From: Candidatus Sulfotelmatobacter sp.
Lineage (GTDB): Bacteria > Acidobacteriota > Terriglobia > Terriglobales > Acidobacteriaceae
DNA: 42,891 nucleotides
Direction: 5' to 3'
NCBI GenBank assembly: GCA_030039165.1
Contig: JASHQM010000113.1
Coordinates: 1 to 42,891, forward strand
In this document: in pieces, positions 33,021 to 41,578 of the stretch
How positions within the stretch are numbered: the first letter of the stretch is position 1
Layout of the letters: each line of letters starts with the position of its first letter
The notes under the pieces: model-generated
What the model saw: only the letters and a program-made list of their open reading frames with translations
The model's database searches: none
Told to the model about the DNA's origin: nothing
Position numbers and translations under genes: made by a program

Positions 33021-35000
33021 CTACTTTCGGAAGTGATTGCTGATTGCTTCGGCTTGCAAGCGCGTCACGACGGCCGATAACGCCGCCGCATCCGCCTGCT
33101 TCACCGCCCGCACGCTGCCGAAGTGCTCGAGAAGGCGGCGGGTGGTGCGCTCGCCGACGCCGGGGATTTCCAACAATTCTGTGGAGCGGTCGCGCATCTG
33201 GCGCCGCTTGCGGTGGAAAGTCACGGCGAAGCGGTGGGCCTCGTCGCGAATCTGCTGGATCAGATGTAACACCGGGGAGTGATGGTCGAGCGCGATGGGA
33301 TCTTTTTCCTGTCCATAGACGTAGAGAATTTCTTCGCGTTTGGCGATGGCAGCGAGGGGCTGATTAATGATTTCGAGCGACTCGAGGGCTTCGGCGGCGG
33401 CGTGCACTTGGCCGAGCCCGCCGTCGATGAGAACAAGGCTGGGCATGGATTTCCTCTCATCCTGTACGCGCTTGTAGCGCCGCGTCACTACCTCGCGCAT
33501 GGAGGCGAAATCGTCGACACCCTCGACGGTTTTGATAATGAATTTGCGGTAGTCGGATTTTTTCATCTTGCCATCTTCCCAGACGACCATCGAAGCGACG
33601 GTTTCTGCGCCCTGTATGTGCGAGATGTCGAAGCACTCGATGCGCTTCGGCAGATCGGGCAAGGTGAGAGCTTCCTGCAACTCTTCCTGGATTTTTCGCG
33701 CCGTGGGTTTCAGCACGCGAAAACGCTGATCGTATGACTGCTTGGCGTTGTTGCCGGCGAGATCGATGAGCGATCGCTTGTCGCCACGCAGCGGAACGAT
33801 GACGTGGACGTGCGGACCTTTTTTGTCGGCGCTCTGTTCAGACAGCAAAGCTTCGAGTTCTTCACGATCTTCGAAATCGACTGGGACATACAGATTGCGC
33901 GGGACGTAGGGCTGGCCGATGTAGAGCTGCTTGAGCAGGGCGGAAAAGAATTGAGCTGGACTAAACGGTGCCTCTAAAGCGTTGTCATCCTGAGGCCCGC
34001 GCATTTTGTGGGCCGAAGGATCCATGCACTGCTCGGGAGATGAGACGCTGCCTGCAAATTGCATAGATCCTTCGCCCCGCTCAGCATGACAGCCCGAAGC
34101 ATCTGATTTCACCTCGGCTACGTCGGGTCCCGCAAACTCCGGCAATTCTTCCCAGAAAAATTCTCTGCGGTCGACCATCTTGCCGCCTCGCATGTGAAAC
34201 AGATTCACGGCTAGCATGCCATTTTCGTAGTGATAGCCGAACACGTCGGCGTCGTCGCCTTCGGCAGCGGCGATGCGCTGCCGTTCCTGCAGCTGCTCGA
34301 CCGTGGAGATCAGATCACGATAGCGGGCGGCGCGCTCATATTCCTGGGCAGTGGCGGCCTGTTCCATTCGCTGGCGTAGCGATTTGGTCAAATCGGTTGG
34401 CCGGCCTTCCAGAAAGAGCTTCACATCGCGAACCGCCTCCTGATAAGCCCCGGGCGTGGTCAGGTCTTGCACACAAGGTCCGAGGCAGCGCTTGATGTAG
34501 TACTGCAAACAAGGGCGCGGATGGAAGCGCGTAAGATCGACCTTGCAAGAGGGAATCAGAAAGTTGCGGTGGATTAAATCCACGATGCGGTACGCCAGAT
34601 TGGCGGGGAAGTAGGGGCCATAATAGGCGCTGCCGTCTTTGCGTAGGCGGCGGGTAACATAAACGCGCGCCCAGCGCTCGCCGAGAGTGAGTTTGACGTA
34701 GGGGTAAGTTTTATCGTCGCGCAGAAGGATGTTGAAGCGTGGCTTGCGCTGCTTGATCAGGTTATTTTCGAGCGCCAGCGCTTCTTTATTGTTGGCAACG
34801 ACTATGTAGTCGACATCGACGGCCTCGCGAACAAGCGTGCCGGTTTTGGCGTCCTCCCATCGGCCCTCATGAAAATAGCTCGAGACGCGGTTGCGCAAGT
34901 TCTTTGCCTTGCCCACATAGATAACCTCGCTCTCAGCATTTTTGTAGAGGTAGACGCCGGGCTCAGTGGGAATGCTGCGGATTTTTTGGAGTAGATCCAT
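33021..35000 (-). CDS. uvrC: Excinuclease ABC subunit C (UvrC) with inserted repeat-derived peptide
   Basis: UvrC makes both incisions in nucleotide excision repair. The 659-aa protein has an N-terminal GIY-YIG nuclease (GVYLYKNAESEVIYVGKAKNLRNRV), a CX4C-like region (CLQYYIKRCLGPC), and the UVR motif near residues 200-240 (LRQRMEQAATAQEYERAARYRD). The RNase H-like endonuclease domain follows (IECFDISHIQGAETVASMVVWEDG, PSLVLIDGGLGQVHAA) and the helix-hairpin-helix pair (LLEIPGVGERTTRRLLEHFGSV). The start is ATG 34998-35000 (MDLLQK); a TTG sits one codon earlier. Residues about 304-340 are encoded by a palindromic repeat (33983-34091) between the UVR and RNase H-like parts. The frame is kept, so the enzyme may tolerate it as a loop. 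Confidence 0.96.
   Translation of the reverse strand: MDLLQKIRSIPTEPGVYLYKNAESEVIYVGKAKNLRNRVSSYFHEGRWEDAKTGTLVREAVDVDYIVVANNKEALALENNLIKQRKPRFNILLRDDKTYPYVKLTLGERWARVYVTRRLRKDGSAYYGPYFPANLAYRIVDLIHRNFLIPSCKVDLTRFHPRPCLQYYIKRCLGPCVQDLTTPGAYQEAVRDVKLFLEGRPTDLTKSLRQRMEQAATAQEYERAARYRDLISTVEQLQERQRIAAAEGDDADVFGYHYENGMLAVNLFHMRGGKMVDRREFFWEELPEFAGPDVAEVKSDASGCHAERGEGSMQFAGSVSSPEQCMDPSAHKMRGPQDDNALEAPFSPAQFFSALLKQLYIGQPYVPRNLYVPVDFEDREELEALLSEQSADKKGPHVHVIVPLRGDKRSLIDLAGNNAKQSYDQRFRVLKPTARKIQEELQEALTLPDLPKRIECFDISHIQGAETVASMVVWEDGKMKKSDYRKFIIKTVEGVDDFASMREVVTRRYKRVQDERKSMPSLVLIDGGLGQVHAAAEALESLEIINQPLAAIAKREEILYVYGQEKDPIALDHHSPVLHLIQQIRDEAHRFAVTFHRKRRQMRDRSTELLEIPGVGERTTRRLLEHFGSVRAVKQADAAALSAVVTRLQAEAISNHFRK
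33983..34091. repeat. Complete palindromic 'CHPERSEG'-type repeat inside uvrC
   Basis: A ~109-bp element starts TGTCATCCTGAG and ends TCAGCATGACA (imperfect terminal inverted repeats). Inner arms are CGAAGGATCC and GATCCTTCG. Its minus-strand translation is CHAERGEGSMQFAG..., parallel to the copy at 42376-42480, which gives CHPEQSEGSMHFAE.... It lies in frame with uvrC. No clear target-site duplication is visible at its edges. Confidence 0.85.
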
Positions 35001-35299
35001 CAATCGCTTTCTTAATTTTATTCGATGTTTGCGGCTCGACCCCGGCTCCGGCCAGAGTTTCTCGCCCGCGAGAAACAGCAGATACCCGCCGTGGCTTCTG
35101 CCACGACTCGCAACAACATCGTACCGGGAAGTCTGGGTCAGTGGCCGGAAACACCGGGTCAGAACAATAGTTAGGAGGGAATCTTGTCTTTCCCGAAGCT
35201 TGGCCTCGCCCGCAAAATCTAGGAGAAGTTACGAACGAGGCCGGCTGCGGTGCTTGCGAAGCAGTACGCACTACCTACAACCAAAACGACCAGAGATTA
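35001..35299. other. Non-coding gap with 20-bp palindrome
   Basis: The region upstream of uvrC contains a perfect 9-bp inverted repeat GTTTCTCGC (35057-35065) / GCGAGAAAC (35068-35076) with a 2-bp centre. It could be an operator or a hairpin in the uvrC leader. I see no credible ORF, RNA gene or -35/-10 pair in the remainder. Confidence 0.4.
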
Positions 35300-35509
35300 C
35301 TACTTGGCAGCAGCCTTACGGGCCTGCGCCCAGCGGCGTCTCTGCGCTTCGGCGATTCTCTCGCGGGCTTCTTTGCTCAGGGTACGACGGACCCCGTGCT
35401 TCCCGCCGGAATAGCCGAGAGCGGCAAGTGCTTTCCCTACTCTTCCCAGTTCGGATTGCAGCCGGGAATACTCCTTTTGCAGGGAAGCAACCACGTTGTT
35501 CATGGTCAT
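35300..35509 (-). CDS. Small coiled-coil, basic-tail protein (69 aa)
   Basis: The start was placed at ATG 35507-35509 with AGGGGG 6 bp upstream; the frame to 35539 adds a stretch without a ribosome site. The N-terminal half is a heptad-like helix (VVASLQKEYSRLQSELGRVGKALAAL). A Gly-rich turn (GYSGGKHG) is followed by a basic helix (RTLSKEARERIAEAQRRRWAQARKAAAK). The SKEARERIAEAQRRRWA pattern recurs in small bacterial proteins of unknown role and looks nucleic-acid binding. It is a single-gene unit. A DNA- or RNA-associated architectural role is inference. Confidence 0.75.
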   Translation of the reverse strand: MTMNNVVASLQKEYSRLQSELGRVGKALAALGYSGGKHGVRRTLSKEARERIAEAQRRRWAQARKAAAK

Positions 35510-35623
35510 TGCATACCCCCTGGTTGTTAAGGCTAACACGACAGAACGTAAGTGAAAGGTTTCTTAGAAAGGAATTGCAAGGGCTGTCCCCATCCGGTAC
35601 AAAGCCTGCCGGTGAAATGCTAC

Positions 35624-36598
35624 TTACTTGTTTGGCGGCACAGGACGCTCAGGTGCGGCTGGCGTGACGGCGCTTTCCATCCAAGCGGTGTACCAGAGGT
35701 TCAGCAGCATTTGCGAGCCCGCGGCGAGGCGGTGGGTAGTGAAGTCGAAGGCTTCGGGCGTGCCTTTGTCGCGAAAGCCGCCGACTTTTTCCAGCGAGTA
35801 GACAGTTTCGACCAGCGCATTCGACTGCTTCAGATAGGCGATGTAATCACGAAAGGTATCGTTCAACTGCTCGGGGGAATGGACGAATGCGAAAAAATCC
35901 TTCGGGGTGATGTTCGCAGCCACGTAAACGCTTTCAAACTGCCCGTGGATGTCGTGCTGCGTAGTGTAGCCGCGGGGGTTCGGTCCGAACCATCCGTTGT
36001 AATAAATGGTCGTGTGCAGCGGCTGGCATCCATCGCCCACATAGTGGCCGAGCCATCCAGCATAGAAGATGATGGCGTGCTCGACCGGGCCGGTTGGCTT
36101 GTGCGCCGCTTTGAGTTGGCGGTACTCGCGGAATGCGGCTTTCAGGCGTCCGTAGACCTCCGCCGTGATGTAAGGCTGAAGGCCGACGTGTTCAGGAAGG
36201 TAGTCATCGGGGTGGTCGGCGGTGGTGGCGCGCTTTTCGTAGAGTCTGCGATAGAACTCGTAGCGGCCGGGCGGGAGCGGGTCGAGCCAAGCAAGGCGCT
36301 CGAGATCGATGTAGTGATCGGGCTCCTGCGCATTTTTCAGCGCCAACTCGGCTGGGTTGCGCCAACGGTCAGGCTCGGGGCCGAGATAAGCAATTTCGTT
36401 GACCGCATGGCGCAGAAACTTGGGCATCGTAGCGGGGATGTTCTGTGCAGCAACACGGTTGATGTAAGTGTGGCCCTCGTTGCCCCAGGAAAAGGCGAGG
36501 GGAGGGTGGAGAAAGCAAACTGTGAGCAGGCAAACAAAAGTCAGTTTTTGCAAGCTTCGCCTCGCGCCATTGCGTTGGTGTTCGCAGCCGTTCGTCAC
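35624..36598 (-). CDS. Exported S1/P1 nuclease / zinc phospholipase C-like hydrolase
   Basis: A 324-aa exported protein. The GTG at 36596-36598 opens the frame; a TTG at 36551-36553 with GAGG upstream would give a neater signal peptide (QKLTFVCLLTVCFLHPPLAF). The mature protein begins WGNEGH, as in the zinc-dependent phospholipase C / S1-P1 nuclease superfamily, where the N-terminal Trp binds zinc. Further ligand-type motifs are EPDHYIDL, GWLGHYVGDGCQPLHTT (HxxxD) and TQHDIHGQFE. The C-terminus has a helical region ending in a Pro-rich tail. It starts 3 bp after the stop of the TonB-dependent receptor, so it is probably co-transcribed. Nucleic acid or phospholipid hydrolysis cannot be told apart here. 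Confidence 0.85.
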   Translation of the reverse strand: MTNGCEHQRNGARRSLQKLTFVCLLTVCFLHPPLAFSWGNEGHTYINRVAAQNIPATMPKFLRHAVNEIAYLGPEPDRWRNPAELALKNAQEPDHYIDLERLAWLDPLPPGRYEFYRRLYEKRATTADHPDDYLPEHVGLQPYITAEVYGRLKAAFREYRQLKAAHKPTGPVEHAIIFYAGWLGHYVGDGCQPLHTTIYYNGWFGPNPRGYTTQHDIHGQFESVYVAANITPKDFFAFVHSPEQLNDTFRDYIAYLKQSNALVETVYSLEKVGGFRDKGTPEAFDFTTHRLAAGSQMLLNLWYTAWMESAVTPAAPERPVPPNK

Positions 36599-36601
36599 TC
36601 C

Positions 36602-39600
36602 TTAGAAATTTACATGAAGCGCCATTTGCAAGAAGCGCGGGCTACCAATCGTGTGCTGTAAAGCGCCCAGGTTGCCGTATGGCGGACAGGCGAAAGCGCC
36701 AGTCGATGGGACGCACGGCGTGTAATTGGTATCACCCATGGGTCCGTAAATTGGCGGATTCTGGTAGTCGGGGGCAAAAACGACGCTGTTGCTGGGAATG
36801 TCGAAGCTGGGGTGATTGAAAATGTTGAACGCCTGTACATCGTATCGCAAAGCCCACCGCTCGTTGATCCTGAAGTTCTTGAACAGACCAAAATCAAAGC
36901 GATCTTGAAACGGCGCACGGAAGATATTTCGCTGATTGACCGCGGCAAAGCCTGTCTCGTAATAGTCACACGCGTGGGTTACAGGGTCGCAGGGCGGGAC
37001 GCCATTGGTGCCGGGCGCGTAGGGTGACGGCGGCCCAAACGCGTCGGGATTCAACAAGTATGGAACCCCGTTTATAGTTTGATGGATACGCGGCTGGTTT
37101 GACGTAGCGCCTACCCCGCCTACTGGGACGATCGGGTTGGTAACGTAGTTGTTGGAGTTGTAGAAAATGCCTGCAACGGAACCGCTGTAATCGTTTACGC
37201 TGTAAGGCTGGCCGCTCTGCAGGACGGTGATTCCGCTAAATCCCCAACCATTTACAACCTGGCTTTTCCATCCGGACAAACTGGCCAGCTTTGGGAAGTC
37301 GTAGAGGTAGTTAATCGTGAAGACGTGCGTCCGGTCAAAATCGGATGTCCCATACGAGGAACGCGGATTGTTCGGATTGTTGCCCGTAAAGAAAAGCCCA
37401 AGGCCGCTTTGCTCATCCAACGCGTGGGAGAACGTGTAGGAAGCTTTGAAGAGAAGACCGTGGCTAACGCGCTTGTCGACGCTTACCTGCAAAGCGTCGT
37501 AATTAGAATTTCCAATGGCTTCGTTGTATTCGGAATTGGGATCATACCCAATGTAGGGAGTGCGCAGGGCGGCATTGCCAGTCGCATAGCCGAGCACTAA
37601 GGTTTGTACGTCTTCTGCGGTTAGGTTGGGTACCTGCCATCCGTAGGAGTAATTCTGCTGGTAAGGCCCGCCAGCGAGCGTTGGGTTCTGCGGGGTGGCG
37701 ATACGGTCCTGGTTGAACGGTAATGGCATTACGCCGTGGACTCCGTGGCTACCAACATAAGCAATGCTCGCCACCAAAGTGTTGACCGGCTGCCACTGGA
37801 AATCCAGAGTCCAGTTCTCGGCATAGGGAAGTTTGTTTCTTGGATCGTATCCGCCAAAATAGAGGCCGCTACAATATTCCTGACCGGTCTGGATGCAGTA
37901 GGGAGTGGTCTGATTCACAATGTCGCCGGCATTGGGGACCAGCAACTTTACCTGCGAGAGATTGCTCGGCGGAGGCGGCGGTGGCGTAGTGCCGAATGGG
38001 TTAGCGAAACTGCCGGTTGACGGTGGGAGGACCGGCACCACGAAAGGTTCTTCCACCGTGACTCCGAATGGGCCGCTGTAGCCCCCACCAGCTGGCGGGG
38101 AGAGCTCTGTGAAGTACTCGCCGCGATCGTAATACAAGCCAAAGCCCGTGCGGACGACCACATTCTTCAGGAACCGTGGGCTGTACACCAGTCCGAAGCG
38201 AGGTGCGAATCCCCACTGGCGTCCGCTAAGGGTAGAATCGCTGACGCCCTTTGTGCCAAATACAGAGTTATTGCCCGCTACTACAAGCCCAATGTCATTG
38301 ACAGTGTCTGTCGCCACGTCGTAGGAGTAATTCTGGGGATAGAAGTTAGTGAGCATGCCGTTCTTTTCGGTCAGGGGACCGTCCCAGTCCCAGCGGAGAC
38401 CGAGGTTCATGGTAATGTTCGGCTTTAGCTTAATGTTGTCCTGAACGTATGCGCCCACTTGATTCGTGCGGTAGTGCCGATTGGAGGCACCGTTCAGAAA
38501 CTGACTGGGACCGATGCTGCTGCAGTAATTGACCTCACTGCATACCAAGCCCCCGGTGAGGAACGTTGGAAAGTCGGGAAAGTTAACCGTGGCTAATTGA
38601 TTGTTCAGGTTAACTATGTTGAGTTGGGTATTGTCCCAATTTACGCCGCTGGAAATGGATTGCCTTCCCCGAACCCAGTTCAGGCTAGTAGCCAATTCGT
38701 AGTTGTTCTGAAAAATTCCGGCATTTGCGAAATTCGAAGTGGGCCCAACGGCCAGAGAGTGGAGAAGAGTGGGACCGTCTGCATCGCCGATCGATATTGA
38801 TGGGAATTTGGTAAGCCCGAAGAGGTTCATTCCAATATCTTGCGGTGTTATCAATTGGCTGGTTGTGGCAAAGGCTTTCTCTCGTATGAACCCTACGCGT
38901 TGCTCCCAGGTGAGGCTCGGAGTGACTGTGCGCGTGTTATCAATGGAAACCGCTTGGCTGCCGGCCTGCATCGTTTGCGGAAAACCCTCAAGCTCACTTT
39001 GGGCGAAGGGGCTGGCGTTTGGATCCCGCTGAAAATAATACTTTCCTGCGAGGCGGTCCTTGGTATTGAAGTAATAATCGATGTTGCCGTTCACCTGGTC
39101 GGCAATGAAAAGAGAGCCGGGGCCGATGATTTCTGCATCTGCATTTTGAGATTGCAAGGTGGCTAGTTGAGCACCGCTTGCAGAGCTGGGAATGTAGTAG
39201 CTGCCGTCAGGCGCCTTCAGATTCATGATGTACTGACCCGCGGCGGTTATATCACTGGCGGTGCATGCGCGTGTGCCGGCGGCGCAGGGCGTGCCGCCAA
39301 AGTCATTGTTCAGAAGAGTTGCAAGAGTTGGTGCGGAGCGATCGCCGCTAAGACCCGGAGGGACGGCGACGAGAGAAATCCCCAGGAGATGGTCGGCGAC
39401 TCTCTGTCCCTGGTAAGAGGCAAAGAAGAAGAGTCTGTCTTTCTTGATGGGACCTCCCAGGAGACCGCCGAAGACATTCCGGTGCAGAGGTTCGCGCGGA
39501 ATTCCATCGAGATTAAAGAACCACTGGTTGGCGTTCCATCCGGTAGTCTGGTGGTACTCATAAACTCCGCCATGCAGGTTATTGGTTCCGGATTTCGTAA

Positions 39601-40486
39601 TCAGTTCGATATGCGCGCCACTGTTGGCCCCTTGGGAGGCGTCGTACATAGCAGAGTTAACACGCATCTCCTGAATGGTCTCTGGCGGAGGGGTGGGGAG
39701 GGCCTGGCCAATCGCTCCGTAAACAGAAGTGCTCGTGACAATTTCACTGGTCGGGTTACCGGAGGTTTCGTTTCCACTTTCGCCGATGTTTACAGCCACG
39801 CGGGCTGACGCGACCTGGCTGGTGGACTTGCCATTGAAGATGTTATTGGCATAAACGCCGTTGAAGGAAAAGCTATTGCTTGTGTCTCGCTGCCCATCTG
39901 CCCAGATTGCCTGGTTGCCGAAGCCGGCGTTAGTGCCTGAGGTATTCAGGAAATCGGCACTGACGCCAGGGCTCAAGATCGCCAACTGAGTGAAGCTGCC
40001 CGTACCCAGGGGAATATTTTCGATCTGTGTATCGCCGAGGACGTAGCCTGTGGTTGTATCCGTCTGGTTGAGTAACGGTGTAGCTTCGACCTCTACCGTT
40101 GACGACACGGCGCCCGGCTTCAGGCTTGCATTCACCGTGGCGGTTCGGTTGCCTTGCACGATGATTTGCGGGTAGACCGCGGTCTGGAAACCTTCTTTCT
40201 TGAAGGTCACTTCATAGGTGCCGATGGGCAGGTCGGCGATGCTAAAGGAACCGTCGGCCTTGCTCGTCGCGGTAACTTCCAGGTTTGTGGCAAGGGCGCG
40301 CGCCTTGACGTTGACGCCTTGCACGACGGCGCCGGTCGAGTCCATAACTTCTCCGTTGAGAGCGCCCAGGGTTTGCTGCGCGTAGGAACGCGGAAGTAGA
40401 AGCCCGAGCAGCAGAAGGATGAAGAATGAGAGCGTGCTCGCAAATGTGAATGAGAAACGGGAGAAAGGCCAGCGAGAATTATGCAC
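36602..40486 (-). CDS. TonB-dependent receptor with carboxypeptidase-regulatory N-domain (Oar-like)
   Basis: The 1294-aa outer-membrane receptor was started at GTG 40484-40486 because AAGGAGG lies 6 bp before it; the ATG at 40504 would place that ribosome site inside the gene. The signal peptide ends near PRSYAQQ. A carboxypeptidase-regulatory-like beta sandwich follows (TLGALNGEVMDSTGAVVQGV ... YEVTFKKEGFQT), then the plug domain (IENIPLGTGSFTQLAILSPG) and a long beta-barrel ending in a C-terminal Phe (FLQMALHVNF). Such Oar-like receptors are numerous in Acidobacteriota, and substrates are mostly unknown. The companion S1/P1-like gene suggests uptake of, or contact with, a hydrolysed polymer (inference). 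Confidence 0.94.
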   Translation of the reverse strand: MHNSRWPFSRFSFTFASTLSFFILLLLGLLLPRSYAQQTLGALNGEVMDSTGAVVQGVNVKARALATNLEVTATSKADGSFSIADLPIGTYEVTFKKEGFQTAVYPQIIVQGNRTATVNASLKPGAVSSTVEVEATPLLNQTDTTTGYVLGDTQIENIPLGTGSFTQLAILSPGVSADFLNTSGTNAGFGNQAIWADGQRDTSNSFSFNGVYANNIFNGKSTSQVASARVAVNIGESGNETSGNPTSEIVTSTSVYGAIGQALPTPPPETIQEMRVNSAMYDASQGANSGAHIELITKSGTNNLHGGVYEYHQTTGWNANQWFFNLDGIPREPLHRNVFGGLLGGPIKKDRLFFFASYQGQRVADHLLGISLVAVPPGLSGDRSAPTLATLLNNDFGGTPCAAGTRACTASDITAAGQYIMNLKAPDGSYYIPSSASGAQLATLQSQNADAEIIGPGSLFIADQVNGNIDYYFNTKDRLAGKYYFQRDPNASPFAQSELEGFPQTMQAGSQAVSIDNTRTVTPSLTWEQRVGFIREKAFATTSQLITPQDIGMNLFGLTKFPSISIGDADGPTLLHSLAVGPTSNFANAGIFQNNYELATSLNWVRGRQSISSGVNWDNTQLNIVNLNNQLATVNFPDFPTFLTGGLVCSEVNYCSSIGPSQFLNGASNRHYRTNQVGAYVQDNIKLKPNITMNLGLRWDWDGPLTEKNGMLTNFYPQNYSYDVATDTVNDIGLVVAGNNSVFGTKGVSDSTLSGRQWGFAPRFGLVYSPRFLKNVVVRTGFGLYYDRGEYFTELSPPAGGGYSGPFGVTVEEPFVVPVLPPSTGSFANPFGTTPPPPPPSNLSQVKLLVPNAGDIVNQTTPYCIQTGQEYCSGLYFGGYDPRNKLPYAENWTLDFQWQPVNTLVASIAYVGSHGVHGVMPLPFNQDRIATPQNPTLAGGPYQQNYSYGWQVPNLTAEDVQTLVLGYATGNAALRTPYIGYDPNSEYNEAIGNSNYDALQVSVDKRVSHGLLFKASYTFSHALDEQSGLGLFFTGNNPNNPRSSYGTSDFDRTHVFTINYLYDFPKLASLSGWKSQVVNGWGFSGITVLQSGQPYSVNDYSGSVAGIFYNSNNYVTNPIVPVGGVGATSNQPRIHQTINGVPYLLNPDAFGPPSPYAPGTNGVPPCDPVTHACDYYETGFAAVNQRNIFRAPFQDRFDFGLFKNFRINERWALRYDVQAFNIFNHPSFDIPSNSVVFAPDYQNPPIYGPMGDTNYTPCVPSTGAFACPPYGNLGALQHTIGSPRFLQMALHVNF

Positions 40487-40518
40487 AGCGCGCCTCCTTA
40501 GCATTTGCTGAAGGCAGC

Positions 40519-40548
40519 CTTATATCAAGGCGGCGCGGGCGCTTTCAA
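40519..40548 (-). promoter_or_regulatory. Promoter of the TonB-dependent receptor operon
   Basis: On the minus strand TTGAAA (40543-40548, 5 of 6 consensus) is followed by an 18-bp spacer and an extended -10 TGATATAAG (TATAAG at 40519-40524, 5 of 6). Transcription would start near 40512, giving a ~26-nt leader that contains AAGGAGG. This is the best-formed promoter in the right half of the window. Confidence 0.7.
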
Positions 40549-40715
40549 GACATTTCGACCCTGGTCTGTTAAGGGATGATTAAGGGATTTTGCGATTGCG
40601 TGTGATCACAGCAGCCGGTGGATTGTCGCACCAATCATGGGAGAGTTGGGTCAGGTGATTACTGTAGTCCGGCCCGAGTCCGCAATTTAAGGCAGCACCC
40701 CACGCTGCGCCCTTC

Positions 40716-40744
40716 TTGAAGTCGCCCGGCCTGCGCGGTACTAT
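40716..40744 (+). promoter_or_regulatory. Candidate promoter of the nuo operon
   Basis: TTGAAG (40716-40721) is followed by a 17-bp spacer and TACTAT (40739-40744), each 4 of 6 consensus. It would start about 12 bp before the nuoA ATG, consistent with the short leaders elsewhere in this window. The remaining 40549-40715 stretch shows nothing recognised. Confidence 0.45.
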
Positions 40745-40762
40745 GATTCCGAGTCAGCGCCG

Positions 40763-41137
40763 ATGGGCGCGTCCATATCTATGCCGCAAAATTACGTTCC
40801 AATCTTCATTTTTGTCGGGATCATCCTGATCCTTCTGCCGCTCACACTGCTGCTGTTCAAGCTGGTGCGTCCGGAAAACCCCAATCGCATCAAACTGATG
40901 CCGTACGAGTGCGGCATCGATCCCGTCTCGGATGCGCGGGGGCGCTACACGGTTCGCTTCTATATCATTGCCATTCTGTTCGTTGTCTTCGACGTGGAAA
41001 CGATTTTTTTGTTTCCGTGGGCCGCCAAATTCAAGGCGCTTGGTATCTTTGGCTTTGTAGAGATTCTGGTTTTTCTCGCGATCCTGATTGCGGGCTATAT
41101 CTGGGTCTGGAAAAAAGGCGCACTGGAGTGGGTGTAG
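40763..41137 (+). CDS. nuoA: NADH-quinone oxidoreductase subunit A
   Basis: The 124-aa inner-membrane subunit of Complex I has three membrane helices. The hallmark loop between helices 1 and 2 is KLMPYECGIDPVSDARGRYTVRFY (Cys in YECG). Helix 2 is IIAILFVVFDVETIFLFPWA with the conserved Asp/Glu, and helix 3 is FVEILVFLAILIAGYIWVWKKGALEW. ATG 40763 opens the frame; ATG 40781 (MPQNYVP) is an alternative. It lies at the head of the nuo operon. The expected next gene, nuoB, is missing here. Confidence 0.96.
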   Translation: MGASISMPQNYVPIFIFVGIILILLPLTLLLFKLVRPENPNRIKLMPYECGIDPVSDARGRYTVRFYIIAILFVVFDVETIFLFPWAAKFKALGIFGFVEILVFLAILIAGYIWVWKKGALEWV

Positions 41138-41140
41138 CCC

Positions 41141-41479
41141 ATGGGCTCGTCGCCGGACGTTCCCCCGGAAACAATTTTTACCGCCAGCCGCTGGACGCGC
41201 GGCAACCTATTTTTCCCGACAAAAATTGTGGTTACAGCTAATCGAGTGAGTCGTCTGAAGGGACGCCTGTTCGGCAGTAACGAAGAAACCATCGCAATGT
41301 CGCAGGTCGCGTCGGTCCACATTTCGACGGGAATGATCTGGTCTGACGTGGTGATCGAATCGACCGGCGGCACCGATCCGATAACCAGCCACGGGCATCG
41401 GAAAGCAGACGCGCGGCGAATTCGGGATCTGATCGAAACCTACCAGGCAAATTCTTCTTCTCGGCAAGGTCGCTCGTAA
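41141..41479 (+). CDS. Small bacterial PH-like domain protein, inside nuo operon
   Basis: A 112-aa soluble protein starting 3 bp after the nuoA stop. The sequence reads as a single beta-rich domain followed by a C-terminal helix: TIFTASRWTRGNLFFPTKIVVTANRVSRLKGR, MSQVASVHISTGMIWSDVVIESTGG, then RKADARRIRDLIETYQ. This resembles bacterial PH (YdbS/DUF304-like) domains. It has no signal peptide and no cysteines. Its position between nuoA and nuoC, where nuoB usually lies, is unusual. It could be a Complex I assembly or accessory factor or just a passenger; I cannot decide which. Confidence 0.7.
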   Translation: MGSSPDVPPETIFTASRWTRGNLFFPTKIVVTANRVSRLKGRLFGSNEETIAMSQVASVHISTGMIWSDVVIESTGGTDPITSHGHRKADARRIRDLIETYQANSSSRQGRS

Positions 41480-41578
41480 GCAAGCACCGAAGCCATCGTT
41501 GACACTCGGACTCTAAGCTGATAAAAGTGAACGTTCTCCCGAAGTCTGCTTGTAGCGGTCGGTCTGCGCCTGCGCGAC

